Part shown: positions 1 through 7,773 of the stretch, one piece after another
Position numbering within the stretch: position 1 is the stretch's first letter
Layout of the letters: each line of letters opens with the position of its first letter
Assembly: GCA_005885405.1 (NCBI GenBank)
Contig: VAYN01000008.1
Coordinates: 1-46,742, forward strand
Reading direction: 5' to 3'
Length of the DNA stretch: 46,742 nt
Source of the DNA: Actinomycetota bacterium
GTDB lineage: Bacteria; Actinomycetota; Thermoleophilia; Solirubrobacterales; 70-9
The notes under the pieces: model-generated
Told to the model about the DNA's origin: nothing
The model's database searches: none
What the model saw: the letters and a program-made list of their open reading frames with translations, nothing else
Position numbers and translations under genes: made by a program

Positions 1-492
1 CACGAGATGCGGATCATGCGCGAGGAGATCTTCGGCCCGGTGCTGCCGATCGTCGTCGTCGACTCCGAGCAGGAAGCGATCGACCTCGCCAACGACTCCG
101 AGTTCGGCCTCGGCGCCTCGGTCTGGACCAAGGACCGCCAGCGCGGGGCCCGGATCGCGCGCCGGATCGAGTCGGGCATGGTCTGGGTCAACGACCATTC
201 CTTCAGCCACGGCGCCTGCCAGTGCGCCTGGGGCGGCGTCAAGGACTCCGGCCTCGACCGCTCCCACTCCAAATTCGGCTTCTACGAGTGCGTCAACATC
301 AAGATGAACGCTTGGGAGCCGGGCCTCACCCGCGACTTCTGGTGGCACCCCTACGACCAGACCCTGGGCGAGGCGGTCAAAGCCTCGGCCAAGATCCTCT
401 ACGGGAAGGGCGAGACCCGTGCCAAAGCGCTGCGCGAGGGTGCGGGGCCGCTGCTGAAGATCGGCCGCCGCACCCTGCAAAAGCGGCGGTAA
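1..492 (+). CDS. Aldehyde dehydrogenase, C-terminal part (5' end outside window)
   Basis: NAD(P)-dependent aldehyde dehydrogenase fragment. The frame is open to the first base of the window and shows the ALDH motif EEIFGPVLP, then a conserved GLGASVWTKD segment and a motif like WVNDHSFSH...AWGGVKDSG, which are the last part of the catalytic and NAD domains. About 163 residues are present of a family usually near 480-500. The catalytic Cys and Glu lie upstream and cannot be seen, so substrate cannot be assigned. The last 60 or so residues, after the usual ALDH end, are basic and may be an extension. It converges on the small secreted protein that follows, with 28 bases between stops. Confidence 0.9.
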   Translation, partial: HEMRIMREEIFGPVLPIVVVDSEQEAIDLANDSEFGLGASVWTKDRQRGARIARRIESGMVWVNDHSFSHGACQCAWGGVKDSGLDRSHSKFGFYECVNIKMNAWEPGLTRDFWWHPYDQTLGEAVKASAKILYGKGETRAKALREGAGPLLKIGRRTLQKRR

Positions 493-520
493 AAGCGCGG
501 CTATCGCCGCAGCTTCCGGC

Positions 521-922
521 TCAGCCGCCGGAGATTTCGACCGTCTTCGAGACGGCGCCGAGGCACTTGTAGATCGGGCCGGCAGTGGCCTGGGTCGAGG
601 GCTTCACTTCGGCGAAGACCTTGGCCGGGATCTTGATGTTTTCGTTCAGCGCTTCGAGGTCTGCTTTCCAGTTGCCGTTCGGCTTCGACTTCGAGCGGCT
701 GAGGACGCCGTTGCCCTTCTGCTTGAGGACCACGGTGCGTTCGCCGACGCAGTTCGGGTTCTTCGCCTTGACCTTGCCCTGGTAGCCGCTGGCCCCGAGG
801 GTGACTTCGGACTTGACCTCGACCGTCTCCCCGGGCCCTGCCGCGGTGACGGCGGCGACACCGAGGGCGAGCATGGTTGCGGCTACGGCGACGAGCGCCG
901 CGAGCTGACTGGTTCTTCTCAT
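521..922 (-). CDS. Small secreted protein of unknown function
   Basis: A 133-residue protein with a clear Sec signal peptide (MRRTSQ, then a hydrophobic run ending near TAAG). The mature part is small, rich in Lys, Val and Gly, and has two Cys (in NPNCVGER and IYKCLG) that could form a disulfide; a beta-rich fold is likely. The start is well supported by AAGGAGG three bases before the ATG. It is divergent from ccmA and not obviously linked to it. I do not recognise a named family. The pattern (signal peptide, repetitive VxVK stretches, paired Cys) recurs in other secreted proteins of this window, for example at 40315-41070. Confidence 0.75.
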   Translation of the reverse strand: MRRTSQLAALVAVAATMLALGVAAVTAAGPGETVEVKSEVTLGASGYQGKVKAKNPNCVGERTVVLKQKGNGVLSRSKSKPNGNWKADLEALNENIKIPAKVFAEVKPSTQATAGPIYKCLGAVSKTVEISGG

Positions 923-1019
923 GATCCTCCTTGTGAGGGCGCTGGGCCCGGGCGAAATTGCCGCGGCAGCCTACGCGAAGAAACCGCGATCGGCGGGCGA
1001 CGGTTCAGAATCCCCGGCG

Positions 1020-1688
1020 ATGCCCCCCGCGCAGGAGAAGGCCGGGCCCGCGATCTCGGTCGCCGGGCTGCGGCGCGATTACGGTGACCGGCCGGCGCTC
1101 GACGGCGTCGACCTCGAGCTCGCTGCCGGCAGCTCGCTCGTCGTCCTCGGACCCAACGGCGCCGGCAAGACGACGCTGCTGCGAATCCTGGCGACGCTGC
1201 TGCGGCCGAGCGGGGGCGAGGTTTCCGTCCTCGGGTGTTCCCTGCCGGACGAAGCCTGGAAGCTGCGCGGGCGGATCGGCTACCTCGGCCACGAGCCGCT
1301 GCTCTACCGCGACCTCTCCGGCCGCGAGAACCTGCGCTTCGGTTCACGGTTGTACGGGATCGAGCGCGGCGCGGCCGAGGCGCGGATCGAGGAGCTCCTG
1401 CGCGCGGTCGGGATGGAGCGCCGGGCCGACGAGCGGGTCGCCGAGCTCTCGGCTGGGATGCGCCAGCGCATCTCGATCGCCCGCTGCGTCCTCCACGAGC
1501 CCGAGCTGCTGCTGCTCGACGAGCCCGACTCGAACCTCGACGCCGAGGGACGGGAGCTCGCGCGCGGCCTGATCGGACCCGGACCGGGCCGGACCCGCGT
1601 CGTCGTCACCCACGATCCCGAGCGCCACGAAGCCGAGGCCGACCAGGTGCTGCGGCTGGGGATCGGCGAGAGGGCGGTCGTCTCGTGA
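1020..1688 (+). CDS. ccmA: Heme exporter ATP-binding protein CcmA
   Basis: ABC ATPase of System I cytochrome c maturation; with CcmB and CcmC it releases holo-CcmE in the membrane. The 222-residue protein has Walker A GPNGAGKTT (about 44-52), the signature ELSAGMRQRISIA and Walker B LLLLDEPDSNLD, followed by the switch His in VVVTHD. Length matches CcmA (about 200-220). I chose the ATG at 1020 because the open frame upstream (from 921) does not look like protein and would overlap the divergent gene. The stop overlaps the ccmB GTG. Sequence alone would give only ABC ATPase; the ccmB and ccmC neighbours make the CcmA call firm. Confidence 0.9.
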   Translation: MPPAQEKAGPAISVAGLRRDYGDRPALDGVDLELAAGSSLVVLGPNGAGKTTLLRILATLLRPSGGEVSVLGCSLPDEAWKLRGRIGYLGHEPLLYRDLSGRENLRFGSRLYGIERGAAEARIEELLRAVGMERRADERVAELSAGMRQRISIARCVLHEPELLLLDEPDSNLDAEGRELARGLIGPGPGRTRVVVTHDPERHEAEADQVLRLGIGERAVVS

Positions 1689-2365
1689 CCCCGTCCCGCA
1701 CCGCCTTCGCCGCAATCCTCGCCAAGGACCTGCGCTCGGAGCTCCGCACGTTGCAGTCGCTGCCGGCGATGGCGCTCTTCGCCGTTACCACCTTCGTCGT
1801 CTTCCGCTTCGGCCTCGACCGCACCAGCCTCTCCGGCAGCCTCGCCTCCGGCGTGCTGTGGGCGACGCTGCTCTTCGCCGCCGTCCTCGGCATCAACCGC
1901 CTCTTCGTCTCCGAGCGCGAGGAGGGGGGCTTCGACGCGATCCGGCTGGCGCCGATCGACCGCACCGTCCTCTTCGCCGCCAAGGCGGCGGCGCTGGTCA
2001 TCTACCTGGCGGCGCTCGAGCTCGTCACCGTGCCGATCTTCGCGATCTTCTTCTTAGAAGACGCCGCCGGCCTCGGCCCGCTCGTCGCCGTCCTCCTCCT
2101 CGCCGACCTCGGCCTTGCCGCCACCGGCACCCTGATTTCCTCGATGGCGGTCAACTCGCGCGCCCGCGACCTGCTCGTGCCACTGGTCCTGCTGCCGCTC
2201 TCGATCCCGCTGATGATCGCCGCCACCGGCGCCACCGAGCCGCTGCTCTCGCTGGGCGGACCTTCCTATGACCGCTTCGGCACCTGGCTGATGGTCCTCG
2301 GTCTATACGATCTGATCTTCGGCCTGGTCGGCTACGCCGTTTTCGACTTCCTCCTCGAGGACTGA
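1685..2365 (+). CDS. ccmB: Heme exporter permease CcmB
   Basis: A 226-residue integral membrane protein with about six hydrophobic segments and the CcmB N-terminal pattern (KDLRSELRT..., then the FVSEREEGGFDAIRLAPIDR loop). CcmB is the membrane partner of the CcmA ATPase in cytochrome c maturation. Start is GTG at 1685, overlapping the ccmA stop by four bases, so translation is likely coupled. The same frame is open far upstream through ccmA, but that part is low-complexity Arg/Ala and is an out-of-frame reading of ccmA. Length is normal for the family. Confidence 0.9.
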   Translation: MTPSRTAFAAILAKDLRSELRTLQSLPAMALFAVTTFVVFRFGLDRTSLSGSLASGVLWATLLFAAVLGINRLFVSEREEGGFDAIRLAPIDRTVLFAAKAAALVIYLAALELVTVPIFAIFFLEDAAGLGPLVAVLLLADLGLAATGTLISSMAVNSRARDLLVPLVLLPLSIPLMIAATGATEPLLSLGGPSYDRFGTWLMVLGLYDLIFGLVGYAVFDFLLED

Positions 2366-2397
2366 CCGGGCGCCACGCTTCCACACCCCCTCGGAGC

Positions 2398-3120
2398 ATG
2401 TACGGCAAAGGACTAAAGCCCCTCTCGATCGCAGCCGTGGCGATGCTTGCGCTGTCGCTCTCGCTGGTCTTCTTCTACGCGCCGCTCGACGGCGACCAGG
2501 GCTTCATCCAGAAGATCTTCTACGTCCACGTGCCGCTGGCGATCACGGCGCTCGTCGGGTTTGTCGCCGGCGGCGTCTTCGCGATCCTGCACCTGCGCTC
2601 GAACGACCGCAAGTGGGACGCCTACTCCTATGTGGCGATCCACATCTCGGTCATCTTCGGCGTCGCCGTCCTCATCACCGGCGCGATCTGGGCCAAGGCC
2701 TCCTGGGGCCACTGGTGGGTCTGGGACGAGCCGACGCTGGTCAGCTTCCTGATCGTCTTCCTCCTCTACGCGACCTACTACCCCTTCCGCTACGCGATCG
2801 AGGACCGCGACCGCCAGGCGCGCTACGCCTCGGTCTTCGCCGTCACCGCCGGCGCCTTCGTCCCGCTCAACTTCATGGCCGTGCGGATGGCCGAGAGCCT
2901 CGTCCACCCACGCACCTTCGCCACCGCCGAAGGCGGGATGCCGGGCGAGATGATGCTGACCTTCCTCTGCTCGCTGGTCGCGATGGGGCTGCTGTGGACG
3001 ACGCTGGTCAAGTTCGAGCTGACCGCAAAGAGCGCTTCCGGTCAGGTCAAGCGCCTGCGCCGCGCCCTCGACGCGCCTGTCGCCGGCGGCAGCTCGCGGA
3101 TCGCCCCGGAGGTGAGCTAG
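2398..3120 (+). CDS. ccmC: Heme exporter protein CcmC
   Basis: CcmC presents heme to the chaperone CcmE on the outer face of the cytoplasmic membrane. The 240-residue protein has six hydrophobic segments and the tryptophan-rich heme-handling motif ASWGHWWVWD (about 101-110), with a conserved His in FYVHVPLA (His44). A second conserved His is expected in the later loop, and one is seen in SLVHPR. The C-terminal about 40 residues (KSASGQVKRL onward) are an extra basic tail. It lies 32 bases after ccmB and abuts the ccmD-like gene without a gap. Confidence 0.93.
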   Translation: MYGKGLKPLSIAAVAMLALSLSLVFFYAPLDGDQGFIQKIFYVHVPLAITALVGFVAGGVFAILHLRSNDRKWDAYSYVAIHISVIFGVAVLITGAIWAKASWGHWWVWDEPTLVSFLIVFLLYATYYPFRYAIEDRDRQARYASVFAVTAGAFVPLNFMAVRMAESLVHPRTFATAEGGMPGEMMLTFLCSLVAMGLLWTTLVKFELTAKSASGQVKRLRRALDAPVAGGSSRIAPEVS

Positions 3121-3342
3121 TTGGAGTTCCTCTTCGCCGCCCCGGCGCTACCGCTCGACGAGGCCGGCAAGTACGTCGCCGGCGCCTACGTCGTCTTCAT
3201 GGTCCTCCTCGTCGTCTACGTCGCGATCATGGCGGCGAAACTGCAGCGGATCGAGCGCGACCTGCGCGAGGTCGCGGCTATCGCCGAGGAGCGGAAAGCC
3301 GCCCCCGGACGCGAAGCGGAGGAGGCGGCGCCTCGTGTCTGA
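3121..3342 (+). CDS. ccmD: CcmD-like small membrane protein
   Basis: A 73-residue protein with one membrane segment (about 20-40, YVVFMVLLVVYVAIMAAKL) and a charged cytoplasmic tail rich in Glu and Arg, as in CcmD, which stabilises the CcmABC complex. It begins with TTG directly after the ccmC stop and overlaps hemA by eight bases. CcmD is too short and variable to prove by sequence; the call rests on the single membrane helix, the size and the position. No ccmE, ccmF or ccmH is seen in the window, so they must lie elsewhere if the pathway is complete. Confidence 0.7.
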   Translation: MEFLFAAPALPLDEAGKYVAGAYVVFMVLLVVYVAIMAAKLQRIERDLREVAAIAEERKAAPGREAEEAAPRV

Positions 3343-4666
3343 GCTGCTGGCCCTCGGCGTCTCCCACAAAACCGCGCCACTCGACCTGCGCGAGCGCCTC
3401 TCGCTGACCGAGGGACGCGCCGTCGGCGCCCTCGCCGAGCTGACCGCGGCGAGCGGGATCCACGAGGCGGCGGCGATTTCAACCTGCAATCGGACGGAGC
3501 TCTACCTGATCGTCTCCGACCCGGTCGAGGCCGAGTCGACCGCGCTCAGCGTCCTTACCCGCCAGGCGGAGATCCGCCCGACCGAGCTGCTCGGCCACCT
3601 CTACTCGCTGCGGGCGAGCGAGGCGGCTCGCCACCTGCTGCAGGTGACCGCGGGGCTCGACTCGATGATCCTCGGCGAGGCCGAGATCCAGGGCCAGGTC
3701 AAACGCGCCTACGAGCTGGCGATGGTCGAGGGCGCCACCGGTCCGATCCTCAACCGCCTCTTCCGCGGCGCGCTTTCCGCGGGTGGCCGTGCGCGCGAGG
3801 AGACCGGGATCAGCCAGAAGGGCGTCTCGATCCCCTCCGTCGCCGTCGAGCTGGCGCGGCGGGCGATCGGCGACCTCTCCGACAAGCGGGTGCTCGTCGT
3901 CGGCGCCGGCGAGACCGCCGAGCTCGTCGCCAAGGCGCTGGTCGCCCGCGGCGTCGCCACCGTCTTCGTCGCCAACCGCCACTACGACCGCGCGATCGGC
4001 CTCGCCCAGCGCTTCGACGGCACCGCTGTGCGCTTCGACGAGCTGCCCGAGCAGTTGACAGGCGCCGACATCGTCGTCTCGGCTACGAACTCGCCCCACC
4101 ACATCGTCGAGCGTGACGGCCTCGAGCACGTGATGGAGGCGCGTCCCGAGCGGCCGCTGCTGGCGATCGACCTGGCGGTGCCGCGCGACATCGAGCCCGC
4201 CTGCCGCGAAGTCGGGGGGGTCACCCTCCACGACATCGACGACGTCCAGCAGATCGTCGAACGCAACCAGGGTGGCCGCGAGGCCGAGGCGGCGCGGGCG
4301 GAGAAGATCGTCGAGGCCGAGCTCGACCGCTTCGAGCGCTGGCTCACCTCGCTGGAGGTTGTGCCGACGATCAGCGCCCTGCGCGAGCACGGCGACGAGG
4401 TCGTCCGCCGCGTCCTTGCCGAGAACGAGGGCCGCTGGGAGAGCCTCAGCGACGCCGACCGCAAGCGGCTGGAGAAGATGGCGAAGGCGATCTCCTCACG
4501 GCTCCTGCACGAGCCGACGCTGCGGATCCGCCGCTCGGCCGGCTCCGACGACGCCTACCACTACGTCAGCGCCCTGCGCGAGCTCTTCGGCCTCGACATC
4601 GAGACCGAGCCCGAGACCGAAGGGCGCGCCGACAACGTCACCGAGCTGCGCCGCCGCAAGGACTGA
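3335..4666 (+). CDS. hemA: Glutamyl-tRNA reductase
   Basis: First committed enzyme of C5 tetrapyrrole synthesis: reduces glutamyl-tRNA(Glu) to glutamate-1-semialdehyde with NADPH. 443 residues. The N-terminal catalytic domain has the nucleophile Cys51 in ISTCNRTELYL and the conserved GVSHKTAPL at the start. A Rossmann domain follows (VLVVGAGETAELVAKAL), then a helical dimerisation domain. Start is GTG at 3335, overlapping the ccmD-like gene. hemC begins two bases after the stop. Its place after ccm genes suggests that heme supply and cytochrome c maturation are made from one transcript. Confidence 0.97.
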   Translation: MSELLALGVSHKTAPLDLRERLSLTEGRAVGALAELTAASGIHEAAAISTCNRTELYLIVSDPVEAESTALSVLTRQAEIRPTELLGHLYSLRASEAARHLLQVTAGLDSMILGEAEIQGQVKRAYELAMVEGATGPILNRLFRGALSAGGRAREETGISQKGVSIPSVAVELARRAIGDLSDKRVLVVGAGETAELVAKALVARGVATVFVANRHYDRAIGLAQRFDGTAVRFDELPEQLTGADIVVSATNSPHHIVERDGLEHVMEARPERPLLAIDLAVPRDIEPACREVGGVTLHDIDDVQQIVERNQGGREAEAARAEKIVEAELDRFERWLTSLEVVPTISALREHGDEVVRRVLAENEGRWESLSDADRKRLEKMAKAISSRLLHEPTLRIRRSAGSDDAYHYVSALRELFGLDIETEPETEGRADNVTELRRRKD

Positions 4667-4668
4667 GC

Positions 4669-5538
4669 GTGCGGATCGCGACCCGGGGGAGTGCCCTCGC
4701 GTTGACGCAGGCGCGCTGGGTCGCCGACCGTCTCGGGGGCGCCGAGCTGGTCGAGGCGAACTCCGACGGCGAGCCGGGCGACAAGTCGCGCTTCGTGCGG
4801 GGGGTCGAGCGGGCGCTGCTTGCCGGCGAGGCCGAGCTCGGCGTCCACTCGGCAAAGGACCTTCCAAGCGAGATGCCGGAGGAGCTGGAGATCGCCTCGG
4901 CGCCCGAGCGCGAGGATGCCGCTGATGTCTGGATCGGCACCGGCAGCTCGCTCGAGGACGCACCGGAAGGGGCGCGGGTGGGGACTGCCAGCCTGCGCCG
5001 CCGCGCCCAGCTGCTGGCGGCGCGGCCCGACCTTCGGGTCGAGGAGCTGCACGGCAACGTCGACACCCGCCTGCGCAAGCTGGAGGAGGGAACGCTGGAC
5101 GCGATCGTCCTCGCCGCCGCCGGCCTGCGGCGGCTCGGGCGTGAGGACGAGATCGGCTTCGCGCTCCCGGTCGATCGCATGGTCCCGGCCGCCGGCCAGG
5201 GGACGCTGGCGCTGCAGGCGCGCATCGGCGACACCGAGACGGGCGATGCGGCCGGTGCGATCGGCGACCTGCGGGCGATGCGCGAGCTGACCGCGGAGCG
5301 AACCGTCGTCGCCCTGCTCGACGCCACCTGCGCCAGCCCGCTCGGGGTTCACGCCAGGGTGAATGGCGACCGGATCGAGCTCGACGCCTTTGTCGGTCTC
5401 CCAGACGGCAGCGAGTGGCTGCGCGACCGCCTCGAGGGCAAGGCCGAGGAGCCCGCGCTCGCCGGTGCTGAACTGGTCCAGCGCCTACTCGGCGCCGGCG
5501 CCCGGGAGATCCTTGACCGCGCCGAGGAGATGGCATGA
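4669..5538 (+). CDS. hemC: Hydroxymethylbilane synthase (porphobilinogen deaminase)
   Basis: Condenses four porphobilinogens to hydroxymethylbilane. 289 residues, slightly shorter than the usual 300-315. The dipyrromethane cofactor Cys is Cys221 in LLDATCASPLG. Other family marks are IATRGSALALTQA at the start, HSAKDLPSE, and RRRAQLLAARPDL. The region that in most HemC proteins reads like GGKGLF is shortened here to GDKSRFVRG, which I believe is normal for relatives but shifts the loop. GTG start at 4669; the stop overlaps cobA/hemD by four bases. Confidence 0.95.
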   Translation: MRIATRGSALALTQARWVADRLGGAELVEANSDGEPGDKSRFVRGVERALLAGEAELGVHSAKDLPSEMPEELEIASAPEREDAADVWIGTGSSLEDAPEGARVGTASLRRRAQLLAARPDLRVEELHGNVDTRLRKLEEGTLDAIVLAAAGLRRLGREDEIGFALPVDRMVPAAGQGTLALQARIGDTETGDAAGAIGDLRAMRELTAERTVVALLDATCASPLGVHARVNGDRIELDAFVGLPDGSEWLRDRLEGKAEEPALAGAELVQRLLGAGAREILDRAEEMA

Positions 5539-7046
5539 GCGCCCGCGCGGGGGTCGTCTACCTGGTCGGCGCCGGGCCCGGCGACCCCGGGCTGATGACG
5601 GCGCGCTCGCTGGAGCTGATCGCCTCCGCCGACGCGATCTTCTACGACCGCCTGATTCCCCCCGGTGCCCTCGACGGCGCCCGCTCCGAGGCCGAGCTCG
5701 TCTACGTCGGCAAGCAGCCGGGCGTCCCCTCGGTGCCGCAGGAGGAGATCGGCGAGCGGCTGATCGAGGCCGCGCGCGAGGGCAAGAGCGTCGTCCGCCT
5801 CAAGGGCGGCGACCCCTTCGTCTTCGGGCGCGGCGGCGAGGAGGGGGAAGCTCTGCGCGAGGCCGGGGTCGATTTCGAGGTCGTGCCGGGCGTGACCGCC
5901 GGCGTCGCCGCCACCGCCTACGCCGGGATCCCCGTCACCCACCGCGACGATGCCTCCGCCGTCGCCTTCGTCACCGGCCACGAGGACCCGGAGAAGCAAG
6001 AGAGCGCGCTCGACTGGGAGGCGCTCGCGCGCTTCCCCGGCACCCTCGTCTTCTACATGGGCGTGAAACGGCTGGGCGAGAACGCGGCGGCGCTGATCGA
6101 CTCAGGCCGCGACCCGCAGGAGCCCGCCGCCGCGATCGAACGCGGGACCTGGCCGGGCCAGCGGACGGTGACCGCAACCTTGGGGACGATCGCCGACGCC
6201 GTCGCCCGCGAGCAGGTGAAAGCGCCGGCGCTGATCGTCGTCGGCGAGGTGGCGCGCCGGCGCGAGGAGCTCGAATGGCTCGAGCGCCGGCCCCTGCACG
6301 GCCGCCGGGTAGTCGTCACCCGCGCCCGCGCACAGGCCAGCGGCTTCGCCGCCACCCTGCGTGGGCTCGGCGCCGAGGTCGTCGAGCTGCCGGCGATCCG
6401 AATCGAGTCGCGGATCGAGAGCGACGAGGTGCGGGCGCTCGCCGGAGCGCTCGGTGTCTACGAGCTCGTCTGCCTCACCAGCCCCAACGGCGTCCGCCTC
6501 CTCTTCGAAGCGATGGAGAGCGCCGGCGTCGATGCGCGGGCGCTGGCCGGCGTCACCGTCGCCGCAATCGGCCCCGGCACCGCCCGCGCGCTCGCCGAGC
6601 GGGGCGTCCTCGCCGACGTCGTCCCCGAGCGCTTCGTCGCCGAGGGGCTGATCGAAGCACTGGAGGACCATGAGGTAAACGGCGCCCGCGTCCTCGTCGC
6701 CCGCGCCGCCGAGGCCCGCGACGTCCTCCCAGAGGCACTGCGCGAGCGCGGCGCCGAAGTCGACGTCGTCGCCCTCTACGAAACCGTCCGCGAGCAACCG
6801 GGCGACGATGAGGTCGAGGGCGCCCAGCGCGCCGACTACATCACCTTCACCTCCTCCTCGACCGTGACCAACCTGACCGAGGCCCTCGGCGACCGCTTCC
6901 CGGCCGATGCCCGCATCGTCTCGATCGGCCCGATCACCAGCGAGACCGCCCGCGCCGCCGGCCTTACCGTCGACGTCGAGGCAGAGCGCCACGACATCGA
7001 CGGCCTCCTCGAGGCGCTGCTGGATGACGTTCGGCAATCCGCATAG
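5535..7046 (+). CDS. cobA-hemD: Fused uroporphyrinogen-III C-methyltransferase / uroporphyrinogen-III synthase
   Basis: A 503-residue bifunctional protein. Residues about 1-250 are the SAM-dependent methyltransferase (SUMT), with VYLVGAGPGDPGLMT, the RLKGGDPFVFGRGGEE loop, and PGVTAG. Residues about 255-500 are the HemD domain (RRVVVTRARAQ, then TSPNGVRLLFEAM, and FTSSSTVTNL near the end). The fusion makes uro'gen III and can send it to precorrin-2 (siroheme or cobalamin). It follows hemC with a four-base overlap. hemB would be the expected next gene but is absent here; birA follows instead. Confidence 0.95.
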   Translation: MSARAGVVYLVGAGPGDPGLMTARSLELIASADAIFYDRLIPPGALDGARSEAELVYVGKQPGVPSVPQEEIGERLIEAAREGKSVVRLKGGDPFVFGRGGEEGEALREAGVDFEVVPGVTAGVAATAYAGIPVTHRDDASAVAFVTGHEDPEKQESALDWEALARFPGTLVFYMGVKRLGENAAALIDSGRDPQEPAAAIERGTWPGQRTVTATLGTIADAVAREQVKAPALIVVGEVARRREELEWLERRPLHGRRVVVTRARAQASGFAATLRGLGAEVVELPAIRIESRIESDEVRALAGALGVYELVCLTSPNGVRLLFEAMESAGVDARALAGVTVAAIGPGTARALAERGVLADVVPERFVAEGLIEALEDHEVNGARVLVARAAEARDVLPEALRERGAEVDVVALYETVREQPGDDEVEGAQRADYITFTSSSTVTNLTEALGDRFPADARIVSIGPITSETARAAGLTVDVEAERHDIDGLLEALLDDVRQSA

Positions 7047-7773
7047 GCACTACCGCTCCACGGACTCGACCAACACGCGAGCCCGCGAGCTAGCCGCCGC
7101 CGGAGCCCCCCACGGCACGGTCATAACCGCCTCGGAGCAAACCGCCGGCCGAGGCCGCCAAGGCCGAACCTGGACCGCCCCCCCAAACAAAGCCCTCCTC
7201 TACTCGGCAATCGTCCGCCCCCTGGAAGACCACCACACCCTCCTCCCCCTCGCCGTACCCCTAGCCGTCTGCGAGGCAGCCGAGCAACTCAACCCAACCC
7301 TCGACTGCAAGATCAAGTGGCCGAACGACATCCACGTCGACGGCCGCAAGCTAGCCGGGGTCCTGATCGAGGCCCGCCCCCAAGACGGCTGGGCCGTGGT
7401 AGGGATCGGCCTGAACCTCCACATCGAGCAAGAGGAGTTCCCGAGCGATCTCCAGGATCGCGCCACCTCGATCTTCAGCGCCGATCAAAGGACCGGCGGG
7501 AGGGGGTCCGCCGGACCCTCCCCGCTGTTGTCCGCCGGACCCCCTCCCGTCGGTCCCATCAACCAACGGTTGGAGCACTGGGTAAATGCAAAACCGTCCG
7601 AAGTCCTCACCGAGTGGCGAGAACGTGACGCACTAAAAGGCAGAGAAGTAGCCTGGGAGAAAGGCTCAGGCGTCGCCGACGGCATCGACGACAGGGGCTA
7701 CCTCGTCGTCGTCACCCCCAGCGGCGACAGAATCACCATCGGCGCCGGCGAGGTCCACCTCACCCGCTTCTGA
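7024..7773 (+). CDS. birA: Biotin-[acetyl-CoA-carboxylase] ligase
   Basis: Activates biotin to biotinyl-AMP and attaches it to the biotin carboxyl carrier. 249 residues, catalytic domain only (no N-terminal DNA-binding domain). Motifs: YRSTDSTNTRARELA, the biotin-binding ASEQTAGRGRQGRTW, KIKWPNDIHVDGRKLAGVL, and the C-terminal SH3-like part ending ITIGAGEVHL. A 65-base palindrome lies inside the gene and encodes an odd Gly/Pro/Ser-rich stretch between ATSIFS and QRLEHW. The start ATG overlaps cobA/hemD by 23 bases. Codon use differs from its neighbours (more CCC, CGA, GTA, CTA). The 3' end overlaps the convergent helicase gene by 108 bases. Confidence 0.92.
   Translation: MTFGNPHRHYRSTDSTNTRARELAAAGAPHGTVITASEQTAGRGRQGRTWTAPPNKALLYSAIVRPLEDHHTLLPLAVPLAVCEAAEQLNPTLDCKIKWPNDIHVDGRKLAGVLIEARPQDGWAVVGIGLNLHIEQEEFPSDLQDRATSIFSADQRTGGRGSAGPSPLLSAGPPPVGPINQRLEHWVNAKPSEVLTEWRERDALKGREVAWEKGSGVADGIDDRGYLVVVTPSGDRITIGAGEVHLTRF
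7491..7555. repeat. 65-base palindrome inside birA
   Basis: Left arm 7491-7515 and right arm 7531-7555 are reverse complements at 24 of 25 positions, with a 15-base loop. The arms also contain smaller self-complementary parts (GGTCCGCCGGACC). The stretch is in frame within birA and codes for a Gly/Pro-rich insertion in a region where BirA normally has a helix before the QRLEHW segment. This looks like an inserted REP-like or palindromic element that kept the frame open. Confidence 0.85.
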
